This document shows positions 1 to 8,810 of a stretch of DNA of 34,881 bases, in pieces; positions within the stretch are counted from its first letter, which is position 1; every line of letters starts with the position of its first letter. Below the pieces are notes generated by a model. The model saw nothing but the letters and a program-made list of their open reading frames with translations, had not been told where the DNA came from and made no database searches. The position numbers and the translations under genes were made by a program. The stretch is from Desulfobacterales bacterium (GTDB lineage Bacteria; Desulfobacterota; Desulfobacteria; Desulfobacterales; Desulfobacteraceae), in contig JAGLHT010000020.1 in assembly GCA_023143455.1 (NCBI GenBank), positions 1 to 34,881 on the forward strand, in the 5' to 3' direction.

Positions 1-1281
1 TTTTTTTGCTGAATAATTACAAATAACATTAGATTTCTTACGCTCAATTACAAAGCTTATTGCACCTTTTTTTTTATTTGACATACATGCATCAACCGCG
101 TTTTCAAGGATACTCATAAAAGCTGCAAAAACAGCTGTTTTATCAATATAGATTGAAAGCTTATCTTCGGGATATTCTACATTTAGCCTGATGTTTTCCT
201 GATCTGCTTTTGGCTTAATTGTTGAAACAATTTCTTTGACAAGTTCAGATAAAAAAATAGCTGATCTGTCTGGTTCCCTTTTTTTAGTATGGTACAGGAT
301 GTCAAGCACCATTTGCCTTGTTTTTGAAATCTTTTCTTTAACAATTCCCCATCCTTCTAATATTTGTTGATTATTCTTTTTCTCCAGTCCCGATTCTATA
401 AGATATGAACCGCCATCCAATCCGGTTAAAACCTGTTTGAGACCATGGGAAACAGAGCCGATATGAAGACCAAGAGCAGCCAGATAATCCTGAAGCTCAT
501 GGATCATTGTTATATCTGTGGCCATTTCCATTACATGGGTTATTTCTCCTGAAGAGTTTGGAATGGCAGATGTCTGAATTAAAATATTTCGTACACTTGA
601 ATCTTTTAGAACGACCTCCATTTCAGCTATGTGAGATTTCCCATCCGCGAATGTCTGTATAACAGGGCAGTCAGAACACGGTGATTTACTCTTCTTATAC
701 ACCTCATGACAGGTCATTTTCTCTTTATAGTTGAAATGTTCTTTAAATATCTTGTTGGTTTCTATAATGTTAAGATCTTTATCCTGAATTGATATATAGG
801 TTGGAGATTCATTGAACAGTTGAATATATCTTTTCTCTGATTCCACAAGTTTTTGAGTTTTCTCTTCTACAAGGGTCTCAAGATTTTTTGTATAGTTTAA
901 AATCTCTTTTCTATTGTCAATCCTGTCATTTGCTCTTTTCAAAGCAATATCCAGAACATCATTGTCAATGGGTTTTGAAATGAAGTCAACAGCATCAAGC
1001 TTTAAACTTTCAATGGCAAGCTTATAGTCTCCATGTCCCGTGAGCATGATAACTTCAGTGCTTGGGTCTTTCTTTTTTATGTGTTTTAGCAATGAAATAC
1101 CATCGATACCCGGCATTCTTATATCTGAAAGAACTATATCGAAAAATTCCATGTCTATTTTGGCAGCAGCCTTTTGTCCATCATCTGCGGTAGATACTTC
1201 ATATCCCGCATCTTGCAAATAGATTTTTAATACTTTTAGGATACCGTCTTCATCATCTACAAGCAAAACTTTCACTGTCAT
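1..1281 (-). CDS. Receiver-PAS-histidine kinase fusion, 3' partial
   Basis: Reading the minus strand from ATG at 1281 gives an open frame that runs off the left edge, so the C-terminus is missing. The N-terminus is a receiver domain (KVLLVDDEDG start, phospho-acceptor Asp in LSDIRMPG, then LTGHGD and SKPID). A coiled coil (KNLETLVEEKTQKLVESE) leads to a PAS domain with a Cys cluster (TCHEVYKK...PCSDCP), then a dimerisation domain with an unusual His box (SVSHGLKQ) and an N-box (LENAVDA). The G1 and G2 ATP-lid motifs lie beyond the window. The receiver precedes the kinase with no DNA-binding domain, so this is a relay protein rather than a transcription factor. It is the last visible gene of the tmc operon, 21 bases after the preceding receiver gene. 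It closely resembles the fusion at 3218-4372 in its receiver and His box. Confidence 0.9.
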   Translation of the reverse strand, partial: MTVKVLLVDDEDGILKVLKIYLQDAGYEVSTADDGQKAAAKIDMEFFDIVLSDIRMPGIDGISLLKHIKKKDPSTEVIMLTGHGDYKLAIESLKLDAVDFISKPIDNDVLDIALKRANDRIDNRKEILNYTKNLETLVEEKTQKLVESEKRYIQLFNESPTYISIQDKDLNIIETNKIFKEHFNYKEKMTCHEVYKKSKSPCSDCPVIQTFADGKSHIAEMEVVLKDSSVRNILIQTSAIPNSSGEITHVMEMATDITMIHELQDYLAALGLHIGSVSHGLKQVLTGLDGGSYLIESGLEKKNNQQILEGWGIVKEKISKTRQMVLDILYHTKKREPDRSAIFLSELVKEIVSTIKPKADQENIRLNVEYPEDKLSIYIDKTAVFAAFMSILENAVDACMSNKKKGAISFVIERKKSNVICNYSAKK

Positions 1282-1302
1282 ATTTGGTTGTCCTTAATTC
1301 AG

Positions 1303-1731
1303 CTATTTTGAGTTAGGATCATTTCTTAATACACATATTTTAATAACTTCCTTAAGATATTCAGGTTCTGCATCTTTTGCAACATAAAATTCAGGCTCAG
1401 GAATTATATTTTTAGAATTAATATTGAGCATTTTTATATAGTGAAAAAATGCTTTACGGTCAACCCCGGAAAAGAAAACAATCGGGATATGATTGAATTC
1501 AGGGTTGGATACGAGTTCCTGGTAGACCAAGGATCCTCCTTTTTGAGGCATCATGATATCCAAAATAATTGCTGAAGGCTTAATATCAGCCAAAATATCA
1601 AGCCCCTGGACACCATCTTTTGCCATTACAGGATCAAACCCCAATGACTTGACAAGAGTCATGATATAAAATCTCATTTGCATCTCATCGTCAATGATAA
1701 GAACCTTGGGTTTTATTTTTTTTAAATCCAT
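1303..1731 (-). CDS. Single-domain response regulator
   Basis: This 142-residue protein is a lone receiver domain. The acidic pair is D14-D15 (LIIDDE), the phospho-acceptor is D58 (IILDIMMP), and the switch Ser is in VFFSG. The usual Lys-Pro is replaced by EFYVAK, so the conserved Lys may be displaced. There is no output domain, so it probably shuttles phosphate or acts by protein-protein contact with the kinases around it. It starts 13 bases after the uspA gene. The Shine-Dalgarno is weak, suggesting translational coupling. Which kinase it pairs with cannot be told from sequence. Confidence 0.9.
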   Translation of the reverse strand: MDLKKIKPKVLIIDDEMQMRFYIMTLVKSLGFDPVMAKDGVQGLDILADIKPSAIILDIMMPQKGGSLVYQELVSNPEFNHIPIVFFSGVDRKAFFHYIKMLNINSKNIIPEPEFYVAKDAEPEYLKEVIKICVLRNDPNSK

Positions 1732-1744
1732 CTTAAATACACGT

Positions 1745-2659
1745 TTACAATCTGTCCGGTCTATTTACACTAGCAACTGGACACGCTGACCTCAAAACAA
1801 CTTGTTCAACTGTTGTTCCAAGAAGAGCTTCGTCAGGTGAAATATTTTTAGTGTGATGGGCCATGACAATTAAATCACCACTGGTTTCTCTGGTAAATTT
1901 TAGTAATTCCACATAAGGGATACCTTCCCATATAGCAATCTCATAGTTATCAAAATCATCCATTTGTGAAACATATTCTTTTTCAATTCTTGCTCTTGCT
2001 TCTTTTATTCTATCCTCAATTGATTCTTGACCCGGGGAAACACCCGCCTGGGAAACATCAATATCAAGGGCATGAAAAAGATATAGTTTACATCCAATAG
2101 ATTCTGCCATTTTATAGGCAAATTTAAATGCAGACATGGAGGCTTTTGAGAAATCAGTTCCAAAAATTATTTTATTAAAGTACCAGAAGCAGGTTTCACA
2201 CGGTCTGCTGATAATCAGCACCGGACACCTGGCTCTTTGACCAACAGTTTGCAATGTTGTACCTACTATACCTCGGAACCTCACTGCTCCGGTTTCATCC
2301 TGTCTAGTGTGGGCGCCCATAATAATACAATCAACCTCTTCTTTTCTTGCAAATCTCAAAATCTCCGTGGAAGGGATTCCCGAAAGAACTTCAATTCTGG
2401 GTTCTCCATGCTTTTCAATGAGAGTTGCATAAGTGTTTTTCAACTCATCTTTTACCCACTCAATATAATCTGGAGTTGCCTGGTCCTCTTCTCCTGTCAG
2501 GTAGTCTGTCACAGTAAAACCACTTCCATGGGAAGGGACACCAAATACATGGTAAAGGATCAATTCTGATTTATATTTCTCGGCAAGCTCAAAAGCGATT
2601 TTAGCTGCGGCATCACACGCTGGTGAAGCAGTCGTGGCAAATAGCATTTTTTTAAACAT
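1745..2659 (-). CDS. Tandem universal stress protein (two UspA domains)
   Basis: The 304-residue product has two UspA folds. Domain 1 is about residues 1-150 and begins FKKMLFATT. Domain 2 is about 160-300 and begins NKIIFGTDFS. Domain 2 ends with the ATP-binding type motif (MAHHTKN, then LLGTTVEQVV...CPV). Domain 1 has the parallel MGAHTR and GTTLQTV...CPV. An upstream in-frame ATG at 2680 exists, but a perfect TAAGGAGG lies just before the ATG at 2659, and that choice leaves a 2-base gap after the preceding gene, so 2659 is preferred. Usp proteins bind nucleotides and help cells under energy stress. Here it probably monitors energy state for the electron-transfer operon. From memory, a usp gene also sits near tmc in Desulfovibrio. 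Confidence 0.92.
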   Translation of the reverse strand: MFKKMLFATTASPACDAAAKIAFELAEKYKSELILYHVFGVPSHGSGFTVTDYLTGEEDQATPDYIEWVKDELKNTYATLIEKHGEPRIEVLSGIPSTEILRFARKEEVDCIIMGAHTRQDETGAVRFRGIVGTTLQTVGQRARCPVLIISRPCETCFWYFNKIIFGTDFSKASMSAFKFAYKMAESIGCKLYLFHALDIDVSQAGVSPGQESIEDRIKEARARIEKEYVSQMDDFDNYEIAIWEGIPYVELLKFTRETSGDLIVMAHHTKNISPDEALLGTTVEQVVLRSACPVASVNRPDRL

Positions 2660-2661
2660 AG

Positions 2662-3198
2662 TTACCTCCTTATGGAACATTGTAATGGGTTAAAATTAAA
2701 AGATAATTCCCAGGCAATACCTTCAACAAGTTCAAACAAAGTATAAAAGGTGTCATACTGAAAAACATCTTCCTTATCTCCAAAAACAACATGTTCTAAT
2801 TTCCCTAATTTTAATTTGTGATCCAATAAAGTTTCCAAATGAAAAAACTTTAAATCTTTAGCCTTCTTGTCAGTTATTCCTTTCAAAGTGTTATAAAGAG
2901 TCAAGCTTGGAGTTCCTGGAAATCCTTTTATTTCAATTGTTTTGTAAAACAATAATGAGTCTAATTCGTTGTTTTTAATTGACGGGCTATCGGCTTTTGC
3001 AACAATCTCCAGAAGCGGTTCTACAATTTCGCTGATATTTTTTAAATCCGGATATAGTTTAACCATCATGAAAAAAGAACCAAGGGTAAAGCCTTTATCA
3101 ACCTCAATAGTGTTTCCTAATAATTTCAGAACAGATGTGGTGATTTTTTTATCCTTTTTTGTAATACCACCGTTTTTATTGATAAGAATTTTTTCCAT
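2662..3198 (-). CDS. Uncharacterised tmc-operon protein
   Basis: This is a 178-residue soluble protein with no signal peptide, no membrane segment, and only one Cys, near the C-terminus. I do not recognise a family. It is rich in Leu, Lys, Phe and Asp and looks mostly alpha-helical with some strands. Visible stretches include TLGSFFMMVKLYPDL, KGFPGTPSLTLYNTL and FFHLETLLDHKLKLGKLEHVVF. A purine-rich GAAAGGGG precedes the ATG. It lies 19 bases below the receiver-kinase fusion and 2 bases above uspA, so it is clearly an operon member. A small uncharacterised gene also accompanies tmc in Desulfovibrio as I recall, so it may be a dedicated regulator or adaptor; this is inference. Confidence 0.8.
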   Translation of the reverse strand: MEKILINKNGGITKKDKKITTSVLKLLGNTIEVDKGFTLGSFFMMVKLYPDLKNISEIVEPLLEIVAKADSPSIKNNELDSLLFYKTIEIKGFPGTPSLTLYNTLKGITDKKAKDLKFFHLETLLDHKLKLGKLEHVVFGDKEDVFQYDTFYTLFELVEGIAWELSFNFNPLQCSIRR

Positions 3199-3217
3199 TG
3201 TTATAAAAGCCCCTTTC

Positions 3218-4372
3218 TTAGGCTTTGGTTCTTAACGGGAGTTTGATAAAAAACTGAGAGCCTTTTCCTTTCTCAGTCTTAAAACTTATTTCCCCATTAT
3301 GTTCTTCTATTATTTTTTTGGTGGTCATTAATCCAAAGCCGGTTCCATTCATTCCCTTTGTTGTGATAAAGTCGTTGAAAATAGATTTTTTGATGGTGTC
3401 GCTAATACCGCATCCATTATCTAAGACACTATAGGCAATAGTATTTTTTTCTGTTTTAACGAGAAGGTCTACGATCCTGGGCTGATTCTGGTCCATTAGG
3501 TTACCAAAGGAATCAAATGCATTGGTCACAAGATTTAAAATACAATTATGTATGGCATCACAGTCCATCAAAATAAGCTTTTTTTCCGGGCAGTGCTTCA
3601 TTTTAAAAATAATGTTTTTTTCTACAGCCCTGTGATTCATCAACTGCATAATTTCTCTGGCCGGTTTATTGGGATTTTCCAATTTAAAATCAAGCCTAGT
3701 TGTTTTGGCATAATTTAAAAGATCCAGGGAAAGTTTGGTTATCTTATCAATGTTTCCTTTCATCATTTCCCAGCCCTGTTTTAAATATTCACGATTTCCC
3801 TGGTCTATTCCCTGTTCAAGAACAAAAGAACTCCCTTTGAGTCCTCCTGCTATATTTTTAATGGCATGGGACATGCCAGCAATTGTCTGCCCGATGGTCA
3901 CTAGCTTTTCAGATTCATTTATTTTTTTGTCTTTCTCTTCCACAAGGCTTTCTAAGTCATCCATATAACTCTTTATATTCTGTGTGATGGAAATACGATC
4001 CTGGGCTTTTTTTATGGCAGATTCCAGGTCGGTGCTGTCAATCGGTTTGGTGATAAAATCTGCTGCTTCATATTGAAGGCTCTTAACCACCAAATCCATA
4101 TCACCATGGCCGGTAATCACAATAACCTCTGTTTCCGGATTAAGGTTTTTAATCCTCTTTAAAAGCTCAATACCATCAATACCCGGCATTTTAATATCAG
4201 TTACGACAATACAAGGCTTTTCTTGAATAAAAGTCTTAAGTCCAGTCTCCCCGTCAGAGGCAAGGCATACGTCATACCCGGATGATTCAAGGGTAATTTT
4301 CAAAACATTACGGATACCCGCTTCATCATCGACAAGAAGTATTTTGCAATTTTCCATGGCCTTGCTAGTCAT
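3218..4372 (-). CDS. Receiver-histidine kinase fusion protein
   Basis: A 384-residue protein with an N-terminal receiver (D14-D15-E16 region, phospho-acceptor D59 in VVTDIKMPG, VITGHGD, TKPID). It has a short coiled coil near 135-155, then a DHp domain with putative H169 in GMSHAIKN, and an ATPase domain with N-box LNLVTNAFDSF, G1 box DNGCGISD and G2 box GTGFGLMTTKKI. There is no HTH and no membrane segment. The start overlaps the stop of the upstream kinase by 8 bases, with GGGGGT upstream of the ATG. A second ATG at 4357 is possible but has poor spacing. The receiver-first layout suggests that phosphate from the haem kinase gates the activity of this second kinase. Confidence 0.92.
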   Translation of the reverse strand: MTSKAMENCKILLVDDEAGIRNVLKITLESSGYDVCLASDGETGLKTFIQEKPCIVVTDIKMPGIDGIELLKRIKNLNPETEVIVITGHGDMDLVVKSLQYEAADFITKPIDSTDLESAIKKAQDRISITQNIKSYMDDLESLVEEKDKKINESEKLVTIGQTIAGMSHAIKNIAGGLKGSSFVLEQGIDQGNREYLKQGWEMMKGNIDKITKLSLDLLNYAKTTRLDFKLENPNKPAREIMQLMNHRAVEKNIIFKMKHCPEKKLILMDCDAIHNCILNLVTNAFDSFGNLMDQNQPRIVDLLVKTEKNTIAYSVLDNGCGISDTIKKSIFNDFITTKGMNGTGFGLMTTKKIIEEHNGEISFKTEKGKGSQFFIKLPLRTKA

Positions 4373-6653
4373 TTAATACCCCCGGGTCTGTATGAAAACT
4401 AATGGTAAACGTCACACCACCTTCTGGATTATTACTGACCGATATATCTCCACCAGACTCCTTGATAATGCCATAACTTATGGACAATCCGAGCCCTGTA
4501 CCCTTCCCCACTTTTTTAGTTGTGAAAAAAGGTTCAAATATTTTATTCATAATAGTTTTTGAAATTCCAGTTCCGGTGTCTGATATTTTGGCAGTAACAA
4601 CTCCCTCGTCAAATGAAGTTGCAATGCTGATCCTTTTTATTTTATCTTTTTTGTTTTCATTCTTTTCAAATTGAACAACAATGGAATCTCTTGCATTAAT
4701 AAGGAGATTAATAAAAACCTGTTCCAATCTTGCTGAATCTGCCAGTATTTCAGGTAAGTTATTGTCAAGGCTCCATATAACCTCAATCTCTCGAAGCTTT
4801 AATTGCTGGCTGAAAATATCAAATGATCTTTTGATACTTTCATTTATATTGACAGCTTCCTTTGAAAAAACTGATTTTCGGCCGAACAAACGCATGTGGT
4901 TGGTTATCTTTGAGGCTCTGTCTACATGGGTTTCAATCTCTTGAAAAAGTGTGTTTAAAATATCTTTATCAATAAATTCGTTTTTACCAATCTTTTTGCA
5001 TATAAAGCTAGATGCCGTCTTAATTACGGACAAAGGTTGGTTGAGTTCATGGGCAATTCCGGTCGCCATTTCTCCTAATGTTGCCATTTTTCCAGCCTGG
5101 ATGAGCTGCTGCTCTGCTTCAACAGATAAAGTTATATCAATTACAGTGACAAGGAGTACTTTTTGTTCCGTAAATTCAGCAGGACTGACCCATATGTTCA
5201 CATATATGCTCTCCTTACTTTTTTTAAAATTGATCAACTTTTCGTGGAATGGTTTATCAATATTCTTCAAAAATTCCTCGTATTCATCTTTTCCTGGAAA
5301 AAGAAGTGAAAAAGGCTGGTTCTTAAGCTCATCCTTTTTATAGCCGTAAACTGTCAAGGCACTGTCGTTGCAGGTCATAATTTGGTTGTTGTCAATATTC
5401 AAAATAAATACAGGATTGGGAATGCTTTTAAAAATAGCCTGATATTTTCGTTCTGAATCCTTTACGATCTCTTCTAATTTTTTTCTCTGGGAAATATCAA
5501 TACTCATCTCCATGGCAGCAACTATATTACCTTCTTCGTCCTTTAGGGGTGCGGTTTTCACAAACCAGTGGGCAACAGTTCCATCCTTGTTTATGCCAGA
5601 CTCTTCACTGAAATGGGAATTACCGTCAACAAAGGTTCTTTCAACCGGACAATTATTGCATTTTTTACTCAGACTTTTATAGGCAAAATAACAGTGATCG
5701 CCATATTCCGGGTTAAATTTTTTTGAAAACTCCTTATTAAACTCAATTAGTTTATAATCCCTATTCTGCACAGTAATGCTACAAGGGACCTGGTCAAAGA
5801 GATTCTGGTACCGGTCTTTCTGCTTATTAAACTCCTCTTGTTTATTCTGTATTTTTTCCCCCATAACCAGAATAGCAAGAGATAACCTCCCGATTTCATC
5901 ATGCTGGGTCACACCGTTTATTTTTTTGTGATACATCCCTTTTCCAATAAGATCTGTTTCGTTGATTAATTTTTTAATGGGATTTGTCACCAAACGGAAA
6001 ATACAAAAGCAGATGGTTATTCCAAGAATGATAAAAAGGTAGATAGCAGTCCAGGCAGACATTGTTTTTGTAAGACTAATTTCATTTTTTACATCTTTTA
6101 AAGAAACAACAACATCAAGGGCACCAAGTTTTTTTATTTCCTTAGGATGGTAATGACATTCCGCGGCTGAGCAAGAAGGTTCGTTCAAAATAGGATTCAT
6201 AATACCCAGAAGAAGTTCACCCTGATCTGATTTAAATATCCTGACCCTGCCTTTGATATCTTTTTTCATTGTAGGGGTCTTAGTTGCATGACATATTATG
6301 CAGGCCACATCTGTTTTCTCAACTTTGGAACCAAGTTCCGTTGCAGTATTTGAAAATTTAACCTGCCCCTGACAATTAAAAATTCTGATTGATTCAAGTT
6401 CATTATATTCTGACATGCTTTTTAAAATATCTTGCATATCCTCAGTTGGGTTATGCAACATAGCAAACCAGGTAAAATTTAAAACAGTGTTACAAAATTT
6501 ATCAATCTCAGAAATTTTTTTATTAATCAGGGTCTTTTCCTGAAATTTGATTGTAAAGTGGGACCAAATAAAGATACTTACAAAAAGCACGATCCCAACA
6601 CAGATCATAAGCTTTAATGCAAGACTCTCTATTTTAAAGAAGGATTTCAACAT
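4365..6653 (-). CDS. Membrane histidine kinase with periplasmic c-type haem sensor
   Basis: This 762-residue kinase has TM1 (about 14-31) and TM2 (about 201-220) flanking a periplasmic sensor. The sensor carries a canonical haem c motif CIICH (118-122) and a second Cys-rich site CSAAECH (161-167), compatible with a CX4CH haem site. Next come HAMP (about 217-270), PAS 1 with a Cys trio (C321, C332, C335), PAS 2 (about 400-510), HisKA with H535 in GIAHELNQP, and an HATPase domain (N-box INLLINARDS, DTGTGIS, GKGTGLGLSI). Periplasmic haem sensors of this build respond to redox state or diatomic gases. Being co-transcribed with a periplasmic-facing cytochrome complex, it probably senses the redox state of the c-type cytochrome pool. 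Haem attachment is predicted, not shown. Confidence 0.93.
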   Translation of the reverse strand: MLKSFFKIESLALKLMICVGIVLFVSIFIWSHFTIKFQEKTLINKKISEIDKFCNTVLNFTWFAMLHNPTEDMQDILKSMSEYNELESIRIFNCQGQVKFSNTATELGSKVEKTDVACIICHATKTPTMKKDIKGRVRIFKSDQGELLLGIMNPILNEPSCSAAECHYHPKEIKKLGALDVVVSLKDVKNEISLTKTMSAWTAIYLFIILGITICFCIFRLVTNPIKKLINETDLIGKGMYHKKINGVTQHDEIGRLSLAILVMGEKIQNKQEEFNKQKDRYQNLFDQVPCSITVQNRDYKLIEFNKEFSKKFNPEYGDHCYFAYKSLSKKCNNCPVERTFVDGNSHFSEESGINKDGTVAHWFVKTAPLKDEEGNIVAAMEMSIDISQRKKLEEIVKDSERKYQAIFKSIPNPVFILNIDNNQIMTCNDSALTVYGYKKDELKNQPFSLLFPGKDEYEEFLKNIDKPFHEKLINFKKSKESIYVNIWVSPAEFTEQKVLLVTVIDITLSVEAEQQLIQAGKMATLGEMATGIAHELNQPLSVIKTASSFICKKIGKNEFIDKDILNTLFQEIETHVDRASKITNHMRLFGRKSVFSKEAVNINESIKRSFDIFSQQLKLREIEVIWSLDNNLPEILADSARLEQVFINLLINARDSIVVQFEKNENKKDKIKRISIATSFDEGVVTAKISDTGTGISKTIMNKIFEPFFTTKKVGKGTGLGLSISYGIIKESGGDISVSNNPEGGVTFTISFHTDPGVLND

Positions 6654-6686
6654 GATTCTCTTGGTCCCTTTTGAATTTCCTTAAGG

Positions 6687-7037
6687 TTAATTCAATATTT
6701 CCTTTATCTTGCTTAAAATTTCTTTTGGATCAAATGGCTTTCCAAAGGAAGCAATAGCTTTTGGAATTGAGTGTTTTATGCCTGTAAGACCACTAATTAC
6801 AATAACCGGTGTATCAAACCCTTTTACTTTACTTACTTTTCTAAAAAATCGTGGGCCCCATTCTTCAGGCATTTCAAGATCAAGGGTAATTAGATCAGGG
6901 CTCTCAGTCTTATAAAGTTCAAAAGCATCTTTGCCATCTTCTGCAATACAGGTTTCATAACCATTATCTTTAAAAAGAATATCAAGATATTTGGTAATGG
7001 CTGGATCATCATCTACAATCATTATTTTTTTACTCAT
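6687..7037 (-). CDS. Single-domain response regulator (CheY-like)
   Basis: This is a 116-residue receiver: IMIVDDD acidic patch, phospho-acceptor Asp in LITLDLEMP, switch region VIVISG, and FGKPFD with the conserved Lys. The frame is open to 7097, but the ATG at 7037 is preceded by GTGAGGTTGTT and leaves 7 bases after tmcA, while the upstream start would read through the end of tmcA. There is no output domain. It sits directly before the haem kinase and is its most likely phospho-partner. Confidence 0.92.
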   Translation of the reverse strand: MSKKIMIVDDDPAITKYLDILFKDNGYETCIAEDGKDAFELYKTESPDLITLDLEMPEEWGPRFFRKVSKVKGFDTPVIVISGLTGIKHSIPKAIASFGKPFDPKEILSKIKEILN

Positions 7038-7044
7038 AACAACC

Positions 7045-7434
7045 TCACTTTCTGATATGGCATTCACCGCATAAAACCGGTCCTTTGTTAGATTCAAAAT
7101 GGCACTCTTTGCACCTGTTATGAAACGCCATTCTTAAAGGAACAGAGTTTTCAGGTGTCGCCTTTAAAAAATGACACTCGGAACATAAACTATCTTCAGA
7201 GGACTCATCCTTAATCAATTTTTTGTTTTCATACACATGATGGCAGATGGAACAGTCATCTTCCAACTCTGCCTTTTCATTATGAGAATCGTGATCAAAT
7301 AAAGCCTGAGTTCTCTGGGGATTTTCAAAAACTGTATTATCAATTGTAGGGTGACTATCTTCCTGGGAGTATGTATAAAAAGCGGTTACAAACAGGATAG
7401 TAATCACTATATATATGCATTTTTTCAATTTCAT
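7045..7434 (-). CDS. tmcA: Acidic tetraheme cytochrome c3, Tmc complex subunit A
   Basis: The 129-residue precursor has an N-terminal signal peptide (Lys-rich start, hydrophobic core to about residue 20, then YSQEDS). Four CXXCH haem sites follow: CSICH, CSECH, CKECH and CGECH at about 61, 84, 108 and 122. Extra His residues (FDHDSH, CHH, AFHNR) can serve as distal ligands. The acidic region around KAELEDDCS fits the type II (acidic) cytochrome c3 called TmcA. It would receive electrons in the periplasm from type I cytochrome c3 or hydrogenases and pass them to the membrane complex. The ATG at 7434 overlaps the tmcB stop as TGATG; a GTG one codon upstream is also open. Confidence 0.92.
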   Translation of the reverse strand: MKLKKCIYIVITILFVTAFYTYSQEDSHPTIDNTVFENPQRTQALFDHDSHNEKAELEDDCSICHHVYENKKLIKDESSEDSLCSECHFLKATPENSVPLRMAFHNRCKECHFESNKGPVLCGECHIRK

Positions 7435-8789
7435 CACAAATCGCCTTTCTGAAAAATTGTCTTTTCCATTACTTCATAAATAATGTCCCCAAAAAACTTT
7501 ACTTCCATACCTAAATCATAATGATGTACAATATCTTCAAGTCCGCTATGGCAATTATGGCATGGAGCTATTAGAACTTCAGCCCCTGTTCTTTTAAGTT
7601 GTTCTCCTTTTTCCCTGTTATTGGTCATCCTAGTGCCTTTCCAGGGAGGCCCGCAATTGATGACGCCACCACCGGCTCCACAGCAGTAGTTATGTTCCTT
7701 GTTTGGAGTCATCTCAATAAAAGATTCACACAATATATTGACCATTTCTCTTGCCTTATGATGCAGACCTCCTCCGCGGGAGATGTTGCATGGGTCATGG
7801 AGGGTGACTGTTTTTTTATATTTTTCTTTAACCTTTATTCTGCCTGAAACCAGAAGATCATGGAAAAAATCTATCGAATGGATAAGTTCAAATGGTGGCA
7901 TTACCCAGCCAACCCACCTGTTTCCAATATCATAAACTGACCTGAAGGCATGCCCGCATTCGCCCATAACAATTTTTTTTACATGCAGCCTCGCTGCTGT
8001 ATCATAGTGAACCTGGGCAATACGACCGGATATCTCATAATCTCCTGTGTACATTGCCATATTGCTGTTGTCCCATCCTGGTGTTGATGGCATGGTCCAG
8101 TTCTGCCCTGCTGCATGCATAATGACTGCGGTCTGATAAATTAAACCTGCCTGAAATTTAGGTTCAGGAGCAATAACAGAATACATGATATCAGCGCCAT
8201 CTTTATCAAGGGGAATTCTTAAATTCTCAAATTCTTCTCTGGCATCTTCTTCCTGCCATTGAAGAGTGTCTATCCATTCATCCTCTTTAACCCACATCTG
8301 GTTCATGGTTGCAGAATGGGAATTGACAGTATCCTGAATATAAAGCGGTGTGATCTCAAGCTTATGACATACCCGCCGCACCGTCAGCATCATATAAGCG
8401 ATATCAATACCAAAAGGGCAATACATGGCGCATCTTTTACAAACATTGCATTCAGTATGGGATATTCTAACTGCATCTTTTAAAAATTGTTTTGATACAT
8501 TTCCTTTTTTACTGATCATTTCAAGAATAGTTTGTTTTACTTTTGCGGCTGGAGAATACTGGGGTTTTCTATCGTTGGACAAAAACACACTACAAGCATC
8601 TGAACATAACCCGCAACGCATGCAGGTTTCCACATAGACCTTAAAGCGTGCGCCTGTTTCCTTTGTTAAAACCTGATTAATGACTTTAGATATTTTTTCA
8701 GGTGTCAGTCTTGCCAACCCCTTTTCAATACCTTCATCAACAATTTCTCTTGCTATAGTTTCCGGATCTTTATTTATTGTATCCTGCAT
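7434..8789 (-). CDS. tmcB: Tmc complex Fe-S subunit B (HdrD-like)
   Basis: The 451-residue product has two ferredoxin-type 4Fe-4S motifs (CMRCGLCSDAC and CNVCKRCAMYCP, about residues 56-130). CCG-type cysteine motifs follow (GECGHAF; DPCNISRGGG; NYCCGAGGG; APCHNCHSG), as in HdrD and DsrK. There is no signal peptide, so it lies on the cytoplasmic face. Its role is to accept electrons through TmcC and reduce a disulfide-type or other cytoplasmic partner in sulfate respiration. A strong TAAGGAGATATCC precedes the start. It is 21 bases from tmcC and overlaps tmcA. HmcF and DsrK are relatives, but the neighbours fit Tmc. Confidence 0.93.
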   Translation of the reverse strand: MQDTINKDPETIAREIVDEGIEKGLARLTPEKISKVINQVLTKETGARFKVYVETCMRCGLCSDACSVFLSNDRKPQYSPAAKVKQTILEMISKKGNVSKQFLKDAVRISHTECNVCKRCAMYCPFGIDIAYMMLTVRRVCHKLEITPLYIQDTVNSHSATMNQMWVKEDEWIDTLQWQEEDAREEFENLRIPLDKDGADIMYSVIAPEPKFQAGLIYQTAVIMHAAGQNWTMPSTPGWDNSNMAMYTGDYEISGRIAQVHYDTAARLHVKKIVMGECGHAFRSVYDIGNRWVGWVMPPFELIHSIDFFHDLLVSGRIKVKEKYKKTVTLHDPCNISRGGGLHHKAREMVNILCESFIEMTPNKEHNYCCGAGGGVINCGPPWKGTRMTNNREKGEQLKRTGAEVLIAPCHNCHSGLEDIVHHYDLGMEVKFFGDIIYEVMEKTIFQKGDL

Positions 8790-8810
8790 GGATATCTCCT
8801 TAAATATTTA

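Noticed and set aside
2237-2569. 110-codon plus-strand open frame
   Set aside because: It is antisense to the clear UspA domains and has no ribosome site.
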